This document shows positions 1-5,060 of a DNA stretch of 5,060 nucleotides, piece after piece. The stretch's first letter is position 1; the number at the start of each line of letters is the position of its first letter. Under the pieces are notes generated by a model. It ran no database searches and was not told the origin of the DNA. It worked only from the letters and a program-made list of their open reading frames with translations. Source of the stretch: JAZQHR01 sp045540695 (GTDB lineage Bacteria; Bacillota; Clostridia; UMGS1810); NCBI GenBank assembly GCA_045540695.1, contig JAZQHR010000071.1, forward strand, positions 1-5,060, in the 5' to 3' direction. The position numbers and the translations under genes are program-made.

Positions 1-180
1 CCTTGGATGGAAACAGACTCTATGTATAAGCTTGAAGAAAATATGACATTCCAGGTTGATACATTTATTATGGGTGATGGCTTCGGATGCAGATGGGAAA
101 TTGGTGCTGCTATTACAAAAGATGGCTGCAAAAAGATGACTGACTACTTAAATAAAGGTATCATTGAGCTAGGCTTCTAA
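1..180 (+). CDS. M24-family metallopeptidase-like protein, C-terminal fragment
   Basis: The reading frame is open from base 1 to a TAA at 178-180, giving the last 59 residues of a protein that begins before the window. The tail fits the end of the M24 'pita-bread' fold (Xaa-Pro aminopeptidase, prolidase, creatinase). LEENMTFQVD (residues 11-20) matches the 'L..GMvftvEP' strand, and GCRWEIGAAITKDGC (29-43) matches 'GvRiEd.vlVTedGce'. Glu33 sits where the last metal-binding Glu of M24 enzymes lies. The preceding metal-binding Glu of 'vEP' appears to be Asp20 (VDT), a conservative change. Family members bind two divalent metals and usually cleave X-Pro bonds, but the fold also includes creatinase, which hydrolyses creatine, and inactive binding proteins. 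The next gene starts 30 bases later on the same strand, so it is probably cotranscribed. Substrate and catalytic status cannot be judged without the N-terminal part. Confidence 0.72.
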   Translation, partial: PWMETDSMYKLEENMTFQVDTFIMGDGFGCRWEIGAAITKDGCKKMTDYLNKGIIELGF

Positions 181-210
181 TTCTAAAATTAAACAGATTG
201 GAGATATGAA

Positions 211-576
211 ATGGCTATTGGTAAAAAAGAATGGATAATACCCGATTGTGAGCTTCCACAGGAAGGCGAAGGTGTAGCAAAAGGGCATGAATCTGTTATT
301 ATAGTAAATGATTCTGATACGGATGCTGTTATAGATGTAAGTATATACTTTACTGATAAAGACCCACACACAGGCATTAAGTGGGAAGTCGGTGCAAAGA
401 GAGTTAAGTGTTTCAGAATGAATAACATAGAGCACATGTGCGGATTTAAAGTTCCGTTTGAAACACAGTATGCTATGAAGATTTCAAGCAATACTCCTAT
501 AGTTCTTCAGTACGGTAGACTTGACAACACTCAGGCTAATCTTGCATTCTATACAACACTTGGTTATTCAGAATAA
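211..576 (+). CDS. ASRT-like small β-sandwich sensor/ligand-binding protein (sensory rhodopsin transducer family)
   Basis: This complete 121-residue protein has the usual length and the full motif series of the Anabaena sensory rhodopsin transducer family (Pfam ASRT). Visible are an N-terminal W8 strand with P11, HES at 26-28, IYFTDKDP (45-52, family 'iYysDkeP'), R64 and F68 through N72, and the hallmark SSNTPIVLQYGRLDNTQA (92-109). The start ATG at 211 lies 7 bases after GGAG (200-203); an out-of-frame ATG at 206 stops quickly. In Anabaena the homologue couples to a sensory rhodopsin. Most homologues, as here, occur without any rhodopsin, and De Souza, Iyer and Aravind (2009) argued from operon context that the domain binds sugars or related small molecules. 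It has no signal peptide or helix-turn-helix, so it is a cytoplasmic sensor or carrier rather than a DNA-binding regulator. Its place between hydrolase genes and a glycoside-hydrolase-like gene fits that proposal. The ligand is unknown. Confidence 0.88.
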   Translation: MAIGKKEWIIPDCELPQEGEGVAKGHESVIIVNDSDTDAVIDVSIYFTDKDPHTGIKWEVGAKRVKCFRMNNIEHMCGFKVPFETQYAMKISSNTPIVLQYGRLDNTQANLAFYTTLGYSE

Positions 577-577
577 T

Positions 578-585
578 GGAGGAAG
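578..585 (+). promoter_or_regulatory. Shine-Dalgarno site that places the creatininase-family start at 591
   Basis: GGAGGAAG at 578-585 is followed by five bases and ATG at 591. It lies just after the upstream stop (574-576). The alternative ATG at 576 overlaps that stop by one base and contains this ribosome site within its own first codons, which argues for 591. Confidence 0.8.
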
Positions 586-590
586 ATATT

Positions 591-1325
591 ATGGAATTTA
601 ATATGAGTTTCCCAAAAGAGCTTAATAAAGTTAAAGAAAACAGAATTCCGTTTGTTATCTGCGGAGGAACAGTTGAATATCACGGCCCACATTGCTCTTA
701 CGGTTGTGATACGTTGGTTGCAGAGGGTTTGATTAAAAAACTTTCCGAAAAGAAAGAAATTATGATTGCACCTTCAATTTACTACAGCCCGTCAAGCTAC
801 GCAGTAGCTGATGAAACAAGCGGAACAGTACATATTGAAGAAGATATTTTTGAAGCGTATCTTATGAACATATTTACAAATATGCTTGATGCCGGCCTTA
901 GAAATATCTATGTGGTAATTCACCATCAATTTGAACAGGAAAATTTAAAACCAATGACACTCTCATATATGAAGGCTTCGCAAAGAGCTATTATGAGATA
1001 TCTTGAAAAGACTCAAGGCAGAGGCTGGTGGGGTAGCGAAAATTACAAGGATTATTATGATAATCTTGGCGATGCCGACGACCCATTTTCTTGGATAAAG
1101 GTTATACCTACCATGAGCACTGAGGTGCAGAATGCTACAGGCTATGACCACGCAGGTAAATATGAGTGTTCTATACTTATGTCACTTTACCCTGATGCAG
1201 TAAAGCTTGAAAGACTTGGCGATATAGACCACTGGTTTACAAAGAGTGCTGCCGAGGCAAATAAGGAGCTTGGCGATAAGATGGTAGAACTTTCACTTGA
1301 GTATTTGGAAAAGAAGATTGTGTGA
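591..1325 (+). CDS. Creatininase-family (creatinine amidohydrolase-like) metal-dependent hydrolase
   Basis: From ATG 591 this is a 244-residue protein, a usual length for the creatininase family. The metal-binding motif EYHGPHCSYGCD (29-40) has Glu29, His31 and Asp40, at the same spacing as Glu34, His36 and Asp45 of Pseudomonas creatininase. The central 'ngHGGN/dGHyEN' motif is replaced by IHHQFEQEN (110-118), where His112 is the likely ligand. The C-terminal 'HAGexETS' motif is HAGKYECS (187-194). The family includes creatininase, the archaeal FAPy formylhydrolase ArfB and the mycofactocin peptidase MftE, so it cleaves varied amide or lactam bonds. The present substrate is unknown and is unlikely to be creatinine given the sugar-related neighbours. 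An upstream in-frame ATG at 576 would add MEEDI, but the ribosome site at 578-585 favours 591. The protein is cytoplasmic and part of the operon; the next gene starts 18 bases on. Confidence 0.85.
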   Translation: MEFNMSFPKELNKVKENRIPFVICGGTVEYHGPHCSYGCDTLVAEGLIKKLSEKKEIMIAPSIYYSPSSYAVADETSGTVHIEEDIFEAYLMNIFTNMLDAGLRNIYVVIHHQFEQENLKPMTLSYMKASQRAIMRYLEKTQGRGWWGSENYKDYYDNLGDADDPFSWIKVIPTMSTEVQNATGYDHAGKYECSILMSLYPDAVKLERLGDIDHWFTKSAAEANKELGDKMVELSLEYLEKKIV

Positions 1326-1332
1326 TTTTGGC

Positions 1333-1338
1333 GGTGAT
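1333..1338 (+). promoter_or_regulatory. Ribosome site supporting a TTG start
   Basis: GGTGAT at 1333-1338 is complementary to the 3' end of 16S rRNA (the AGGAGGTGAT motif) and stands five bases before TTG 1344. The next in-frame ATG, at 1368, has only an A-rich stretch with little Shine-Dalgarno character before it. Confidence 0.6.
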
Positions 1339-1343
1339 TTAAA

Positions 1344-2426
1344 TTGAAGCTGAATTTAAAAAGATATATGTTTTTGGAGCGAGAACATAAGCTTTTAGAG
1401 TATGGCAATATAAAAGCGTATGCGTTTAAATACTCTACAGGCGTTGAAGCACTGAAAATAGAAAATGAAAAAGGTTATTATATTATTCTTCCATTTCAGG
1501 GTCAGCAAATATGGCGTGCAAACTTTTGTGGACGTGACCTTGTGATGAAGACTACCTATGACGAGCCTGTTGAAACGGATATATATTTGCTTACCTATGG
1601 TGGTTTCCTTTTGCATTGCGGTATAAACGCTATGGGCGTTCCGTCAAAAGACGATGATCACCTTCAACATGGCGAAACTCCAAATGCGATATATGATAAT
1701 GCGTATATTGAGTGCGATACAGACGAGGACGGAAACTACATAACTGTTGGCGGAAGTTTTGAGTTTAACAGATCGTTTGTAAAAAGATACGTATTTTCGC
1801 CTAGCTGTAAGCTGTACGAAAACGGCAGTATGTTTAAGGTGACAGTTGAGCTTGAAAACAAGCGTCATACACCTATGGAGTATATGTATCTTTGTCATAT
1901 CAATTTCCGTCCTGTTGACGGAGCGAAGCTCATCTGCACTTCGCCTTGTGATGAAAAGCATTTTAAGCTTTATCCTTCAGGTGCAGAGGGTTTGGAAGAA
2001 CCAAGACGTGAAAAGATGCTTGCGTTTTTAGATAAGCTTAAAAAAGACCCGAAGGCACACTTAAACGTTGGTGCTGACTATGAAATGTACGATCCTGAGC
2101 TTTGCTTTGGCATAGAATACCTTGCAGATGAAGATGGCAGAGCACATACTATGCAGTATACCGATGATGGAGCGTATTATGTGAGTCATCCTGTAGAATA
2201 CCTACCAAAGGCTATACGCTGGATAGCAAGAACTCCTATGGAGGATTCTATGGGAATGGTACTTCCTGCTACAGCTGAGCATTTTGGATACAATTATGCC
2301 AAAGAAAACGGACAGATGAAATATCTTGCAGGAAACAAAAAGATAAGCTTTTATCTTGAAGTAGGATATCTTGAAAAGGAAAAGGCAGACAAGCTAAAAG
2401 ACAAGATTGAAAAAATATCAGGTTAG
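1344..2426 (+). CDS. DUF4432 / aldose 1-epimerase-like sugar-binding protein
   Basis: The 360-residue product resembles DUF4432 proteins, which share the galactose mutarotase β-sandwich fold. Supporting stretches are YIILPFQGQQIW near residue 50 (the 'PlrGmqIw' strand), GGFLLHCGINAMGVP (86-100), HLQHGE (106-111) and YLCHINF (182-188). The conserved histidines 91, 106, 109 and 185 are candidates for the sugar-binding or acid/base site; His185 with Asn187 corresponds to the family's 'yHiNfG'. Mutarotases interconvert α and β anomers of free sugars, but DUF4432 members are largely uncharacterised and may act on other sugar derivatives. The start is TTG at 1344 behind GGTGAT; ATG 1368 (MFLEREHK) would give 352 residues. 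There is no signal peptide. The stop TAG 2424-2426 overlaps the next gene's ribosome site. Its place just before a glycoside-hydrolase-like gene suggests that it handles that enzyme's substrate or product. The family call is fairly firm; the reaction is not known. Confidence 0.78.
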   Translation: MKLNLKRYMFLEREHKLLEYGNIKAYAFKYSTGVEALKIENEKGYYIILPFQGQQIWRANFCGRDLVMKTTYDEPVETDIYLLTYGGFLLHCGINAMGVPSKDDDHLQHGETPNAIYDNAYIECDTDEDGNYITVGGSFEFNRSFVKRYVFSPSCKLYENGSMFKVTVELENKRHTPMEYMYLCHINFRPVDGAKLICTSPCDEKHFKLYPSGAEGLEEPRREKMLAFLDKLKKDPKAHLNVGADYEMYDPELCFGIEYLADEDGRAHTMQYTDDGAYYVSHPVEYLPKAIRWIARTPMEDSMGMVLPATAEHFGYNYAKENGQMKYLAGNKKISFYLEVGYLEKEKADKLKDKIEKISG

Positions 2427-2437
2427 GAGATACAGAT

Positions 2438-4612
2438 ATGACAGATAACTATATCGTTATAGAAAACAAAGAGATTTGTCTTAAGATAAACGAGCTTTGT
2501 CAGGCTGTAAGTCTTATACATAAGGCTACAGGAGAAGAGTGTATTTCAAAGGGGAATGAAACAGCACTGTTTTCCATAACAGAGGACAGACCGTACAATA
2601 ATGAAATAAAGCTTGCACACCCGAACAAGAAAATGGTGTTTCAGGCAAACCGCGTTAGGCAGGACGGAGATAAGCTTATCGTGGGCTTTGAACTTATTAC
2701 ATTTGAAGCGGTTGTGTCGGTAAAAAATGCGGATAACTATATAGCATTTACACTTGATGATTTTAATTGTACAGAAGAAGATTTTGCAGGACTTTGTATG
2801 ACACCTCCGCCCGTTGCGGAGTTTAGACTTATGCAACTTCCAATAATAGAACGTGAAAAATTTGGCGAGTGGCTAAATGTGTCTATGGATGATAAAATCG
2901 CGGTAAATGTACTTGCTACATCACCGCATGTAAGAATAGATTCATTAAAGATGAAAGACCACCGCATTATGACAGCTGATGCTGTAAGGGGTATTAAGCT
3001 TAAAGGTGCAACCGGTGTACTTGTTGTATCCGAAACAGATAAGCTTCTTGATGTGATTGACACAATTGAGGAAGATTATGACCTTCCACGTGGTGTGAAA
3101 AGCAGAAGGGCGGATACTATAAATAGGTCTGCATACTGGTCGGACACTATTACACCTGAAAATGTTGACGAGCATATTTCCTATGCAAATAAAATGGGCT
3201 TTAGTATGATGCTTATAAATTACAAGGCAATATTTGACGATAATGTGCCTGATATGTGTTATCCGTACTGCGGTGATTACATATACAGAAAAGAATATAC
3301 CGAAGGCGTGGAAAGCCTTAGAAAAATGCTTAAAAAGATTAAAGATGCAGGTATTACACCAGGCTTACATATCCTTCATACCCACGTTGGCATAAGAGGA
3401 AAATATGTTACTCCTGTTGCAGACCACAGGTTAAACCTTACAAGACATTTTACACTTGCAAAAGCTCTTGGCGAAAATGATGATACCATCTATGTTGAGC
3501 AAAATCCTGAAGGATGCGTAATGCACGAAAAATGTCGCGTGCTTAAGTTTAACGGTGAGCTTATATATTATGATAACTACACTACCGAGTGGCCGTATAT
3601 GTTTACAGGTTGTAAGAGAGGACATTATGGCACAAAAGTACGCAGTCACGAGTTTGGTACTATAGGCGGACTTTTAGACGTTAGTGAATACAGTGCTACC
3701 AGTGTGTATATCGACCAGAATACAAGTATTCAGGACGAGATTGCAGACCAGATAGCAAGTGCGTATAATGCAGGATTTGAATATGTATATTTTGATGGCT
3801 CAGAGGGTACAAATCCACCGTATGAATTTCATGTGCCTAACGCTCAGTACAGAGTGTATAAAAAATTAAACCCTGCACCGCTATACTGCGAAGGTGCTGC
3901 AAAATCGCATTTTAGCTGGCACATGCTTAGCGGTGGTAATGCATTTGACGTGTTCCCTACAAACGTGTTCAAGGAAAAACTTGCCCAGCATCCGCTTGAG
4001 GAAGCACCTAGAATGGCAAATGATTTTACACGTTTAAACTTTGGCTGGTGGAGCTTTAGAAAAGACATTCAACCGGATATGTATGAATACGGCTCAAGCA
4101 GAGCTGCTGCATGGGATTGCCCGGTTACTATGATGGCACATTTCGATGCTTTTGAAGAAAACCCAAGAGCTAATGACGTGTTTGAAGTCATAAAACGCTG
4201 GGAAGATGTAAGAGCGAAAAAGTGGCTTACCAAAGAGCATAAGGAAATGCTAAAGAGCGCTACACAGGAGCATATTCTTATCATAAACGAAAAAGGCGAA
4301 TACGAGCTATTGCCGTATGACCAGATAAAAAATGCGGCAGGTGGCGACGAAAAGGTATTAGCATTTGTGTTTGAAAGAAACGGCAAAACAAATGTGGTAA
4401 TATGGCATACTACAGGGGCAGGCAAGCTGTATGTTCCAATTTCTTCTGGCAATGTATCATACCTTGATGAAATAGGCGGAAATGAGGTAGCTTTTGAAAC
4501 AAAAGATAATGGCATAATTATCCCGATTGATGATAGAAAATACCTTGTGTCTGACCTTTCAAAGGAAGATGTAATAAAGGCATTTGAAAACGCAAAAATC
4601 ACAGAAAAGTAA
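2438..4612 (+). CDS. Glycoside hydrolase-like TIM-barrel protein, family unassigned
   Basis: The 724-residue protein starts at ATG 2438, seven bases after AGGAGA (2425-2430). Three regions can be inferred: an N-terminal β-rich domain (about 1-225) as in many retaining glycosidases, a (β/α)8 barrel (about 230-590) and a C-terminal β-rich domain (about 610-705). The barrel opens at YWSD (233-236). Barrel-strand motifs follow: PGLHILHTH (308-316) with three histidines, then YVTPVADHRL (323-332). YVYFDGSEG places Asp453 at a strand end with Glu456 close by, as in the nucleophile strands of clan GH-D, GH31 and GH101-type enzymes. AAAWD (556-560) comes later. I do not recognise a numbered CAZy family; it resembles uncharacterised glycosidase-like proteins. 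It lacks a signal peptide, so the substrate would be an imported glycoside. It is the last gene of the operon, followed by a terminator. The substrate is unknown, and activity as a lyase or other sugar enzyme is possible. Confidence 0.7.
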   Translation: MTDNYIVIENKEICLKINELCQAVSLIHKATGEECISKGNETALFSITEDRPYNNEIKLAHPNKKMVFQANRVRQDGDKLIVGFELITFEAVVSVKNADNYIAFTLDDFNCTEEDFAGLCMTPPPVAEFRLMQLPIIEREKFGEWLNVSMDDKIAVNVLATSPHVRIDSLKMKDHRIMTADAVRGIKLKGATGVLVVSETDKLLDVIDTIEEDYDLPRGVKSRRADTINRSAYWSDTITPENVDEHISYANKMGFSMMLINYKAIFDDNVPDMCYPYCGDYIYRKEYTEGVESLRKMLKKIKDAGITPGLHILHTHVGIRGKYVTPVADHRLNLTRHFTLAKALGENDDTIYVEQNPEGCVMHEKCRVLKFNGELIYYDNYTTEWPYMFTGCKRGHYGTKVRSHEFGTIGGLLDVSEYSATSVYIDQNTSIQDEIADQIASAYNAGFEYVYFDGSEGTNPPYEFHVPNAQYRVYKKLNPAPLYCEGAAKSHFSWHMLSGGNAFDVFPTNVFKEKLAQHPLEEAPRMANDFTRLNFGWWSFRKDIQPDMYEYGSSRAAAWDCPVTMMAHFDAFEENPRANDVFEVIKRWEDVRAKKWLTKEHKEMLKSATQEHILIINEKGEYELLPYDQIKNAAGGDEKVLAFVFERNGKTNVVIWHTTGAGKLYVPISSGNVSYLDEIGGNEVAFETKDNGIIIPIDDRKYLVSDLSKEDVIKAFENAKITEK

Positions 4613-4645
4613 AATTTTCAAACAGCAAATCTTTGAAATGAACAA

Positions 4646-4662
4646 GTCCGGAAAAAACGGAC
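4646..4662. other. Small hairpin just after the operon
   Basis: GTCCG (4646-4650) pairs with CGGAC (4658-4662) around a seven-base GAAAAAA loop, 33 bases after the last stop codon. It is followed on the plus strand by A-rich, not T-rich, sequence, so it is not an intrinsic terminator for the operon. It could protect the 3' end of the mRNA or have no role. Confidence 0.4.
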
Positions 4663-4667
4663 AATAG

Positions 4668-4688
4668 AAAAAAACACCCTTAAGGGTG
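4668..4688 (-). terminator. Possible minus-strand intrinsic terminator
   Basis: The perfect palindrome CACCCTTAAGGGTG (4675-4688) is preceded on the plus strand by seven A's (4668-4674). Read on the minus strand it is a short GC-rich hairpin followed by seven T's, the form of an intrinsic terminator. The stem is only 5-6 bp. No minus-strand gene feeds it within the window. Confidence 0.45.
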
Positions 4689-4704
4689 GCATTAATATAA
4701 CTAT

Positions 4705-4736
4705 AAAAAGACTTTCTCTAAAGAGAAAGTCTTTTT
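4705..4736 (+). terminator. Strong bidirectional intrinsic terminator ending the operon
   Basis: The arms 4705-4718 and 4723-4736 are perfectly complementary over 14 bp (core GACTTTCTC / GAGAAAGTC) around the loop TAAA. The left arm begins with five A's and the right arm ends with five T's, so the hairpin can terminate transcription in either direction. It lies about 90 bases after the last stop codon, with no gene in between. Confidence 0.85.
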
Positions 4737-4815
4737 GGGTCCAGGGTGTCCCTGGTCGGGAGGAAAAGCCCTCCTTGCCTAAAGGAGGGGGGACCGCTTT
4801 AGTGGTGGGAGGATT
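4737..4815. repeat. GC-rich multi-hairpin intergenic repeat unit (REP/MITE-like)
   Basis: This segment is far richer in G/C than its surroundings and is packed with inverted repeats: CCAGGG/CCCTGG (4741-4746 and 4750-4755, three-base loop), GGAGG/CCTCC (4759-4763 and 4770-4774), CCCTCCTT/AAGGAGGG (4769-4776 and 4782-4789, five-base loop) and ACCGC/GTGGT (4793-4797 and 4802-4806, with one G-T pair). The second and third compete for the same bases, so alternative folds exist. I associate such elements, often joined to a terminator-like AAAAAGACTTTCTC hairpin as here, with dispersed intergenic repeats in Clostridia. The window holds one copy, so dispersal is not shown directly. Boundaries are approximate, and the element may include the terminator at 4705-4736. 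Confidence 0.6.
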
Positions 4816-4824
4816 TCTGAGATG

Positions 4825-4860
4825 TCCATTAAGTAGTATGGAATTGCAAACATCCATTAA
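4825..4860. repeat. Short direct repeat TCCATTAA
   Basis: TCCATTAA occurs at 4825-4832 and 4853-4860, 28 bases from start to start. Each copy is followed within a few bases by TATG, so the similarity extends imperfectly to about 18 bases. It lies just after the GC-rich repeat. It could be a pair of regulator sites or chance. Confidence 0.4.
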
Positions 4861-4880
4861 CACTATGATATATAAGTGTT
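4859..4880. promoter_or_regulatory. Inverted repeat AACACT-N10-AGTGTT, possible operator
   Basis: AACACT (4859-4864) and AGTGTT (4875-4880) form a perfect 6-bp inverted repeat around an A/T-only core except for one G (ATGATATATA). The core contains -10-like sequence (TATGAT 4864-4869, TATATA 4869-4874), so a regulator site over a promoter is conceivable. No matching -35 stands at good spacing; TTGCAA at 4844 is 14 or 19 bases away. Confidence 0.25.
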
Positions 4881-4919
4881 TATCTTACTTTTAAAGTTTA
4901 ATTATTTTTTCTTTTTGTC

Positions 4920-4943
4920 AGGGGCTTCATCAGCAAAGCCCCT
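4920..4943. other. 8-bp GC-rich stem-loop
   Basis: AGGGGCTT (4920-4927) pairs with AAGCCCCT (4936-4943) around an eight-base loop. A T-rich run precedes it and no T-run follows it on the plus strand; on the minus strand it is followed by A's. It therefore does not fit an intrinsic terminator in either direction. It could be a 5' leader structure of a downstream gene or a decayed repeat. Confidence 0.4.
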
Positions 4944-5010
4944 AACAACCCCTGCCGCACCTATTGATGAAATTCAATAAAATATCAAGACTCATTTTAA
5001 AAAATTTAAC

Positions 5011-5020
5011 TGCACGTGCA
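5011..5020. promoter_or_regulatory. Perfect 10-base palindrome TGCACGTGCA, candidate operator
   Basis: TGCACGTGCA is a perfect palindrome with a central CG, in A/T-rich sequence near the window edge. A central CG is common in LacI-family operators, but the symmetry does not extend into the flanks and no gene start is visible downstream. Confidence 0.25.
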
Positions 5021-5060
5021 AACTCGGGAACGTAAGTTTAGTTTACATTAAATTATTTCT

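Larger units (their letters stand above)
4613..5060. other. Long non-coding intergenic region with hairpins, repeat and possible control sequences
   Basis: No credible gene was found on either strand in these 448 bases. The first 200 bases carry four or more hairpins, including the operon terminator and a GC-rich repeat. The rest, from about 4816, is strongly A/T-rich, with a T-rich run at 4881-4918, a direct repeat, two inverted repeats and a palindrome. It may lead into a gene past the window edge, but no convincing promoter can be set. Confidence 0.7.

Noticed and set aside
206..238. ATG at 206 as an alternative start for the ASRT-like gene
   Set aside because: It is out of frame with the ASRT protein and meets a stop after ten codons; ATG 211 has suitable GGAG spacing.
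591..1325. Calling this gene a true creatininase
   Set aside because: Only the fold and two of three motifs match; the altered central motif and sugar-related neighbours make creatinine an unlikely substrate.
2737..3063. 108-residue minus-strand open frame
   Set aside because: It is antisense to the well-supported 724-residue gene and its sequence reads as a shadow rather than a folded protein.
4069..4602. 177-residue minus-strand open frame
   Set aside because: It lies wholly antisense to the glycoside-hydrolase-like gene, is rich in Ser/Phe as expected of a shadow frame, and has no recognisable domain.
4618..4863. 81-residue minus-strand open frame over the intergenic region
   Set aside because: It runs through two terminator hairpins and the GC-rich repeat, has no good ribosome site, and its composition follows the repeat; such frames are spurious translations of repeats.
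4844..4874. Promoter with -35 TTGCAA (4844) and -10 TATGAT or TATATA
   Set aside because: Spacings of 14 or 19 bases are poor, and A/T-rich DNA yields such hexamers by chance; kept only as a note under the inverted repeat.
4964..4988. TTGAT / ATCAA inverted repeat as an operator or hairpin
   Set aside because: Only five A/T-rich base pairs across a 15-base gap, expected by chance here.
4613..5060. CRISPR array, tRNA or riboswitch in the intergenic region
   Set aside because: No regularly spaced repeats, no cloverleaf or T-loop sequence, and no riboswitch core that I recognise.

Overview
The window looks like part of a chromosome from a low-GC Bacillota, most likely a gut-type Clostridia. 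The evidence is A/T-rich coding sequence, purine-rich Shine-Dalgarno sites before nearly every gene, a TTG start behind a GGTGAT ribosome site, and a GC-rich multi-hairpin intergenic repeat of a kind I associate with such genomes. The species cannot be named from the sequence.

Positions 1-4612 hold one tightly spaced plus-strand gene cluster, almost certainly an operon that starts before the window. In order it encodes: the C-terminal end of an M24 ('pita-bread') metallopeptidase-like protein (1-180); a 121-residue homologue of the Anabaena sensory rhodopsin transducer, ASRT (211-576); a creatininase-family metal-dependent amidohydrolase (591-1325, start revised from 576); a DUF4432 / aldose-1-epimerase-like protein (1344-2426); and a 724-residue TIM-barrel glycoside-hydrolase-like protein of no family I can assign (2438-4612). 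Gaps are 30, 14, 18 and 11 bases. No complete protein has a signal peptide or membrane segment, so all are expected to act in the cytoplasm.

The best joint reading is an intracellular pathway for a sugar or glycoside, possibly one carrying an amide or other C-N bond. The large enzyme would open the glycoside, the DUF4432 protein would bind or mutarotate the sugar, the creatininase-like enzyme (and perhaps the M24 protein) would hydrolyse a C-N or related bond, and the ASRT protein would bind a sugar-like ligand as sensor or carrier. The enzyme folds are well supported; the pathway and substrate are inference. No transporter, regulator or sugar kinase lies in the window.

Positions 4613-5060 contain no credible gene. 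They hold a small hairpin, a short hairpin that reads as a minus-strand terminator, a strong bidirectional intrinsic terminator at 4705-4736 ending the operon, a GC-rich multi-hairpin repeat unit (about 4737-4815), and an A/T-rich stretch with a direct repeat, inverted repeats, an 8-bp stem-loop and a perfect 10-base palindrome. This last part may be a control region for a gene beyond the window.
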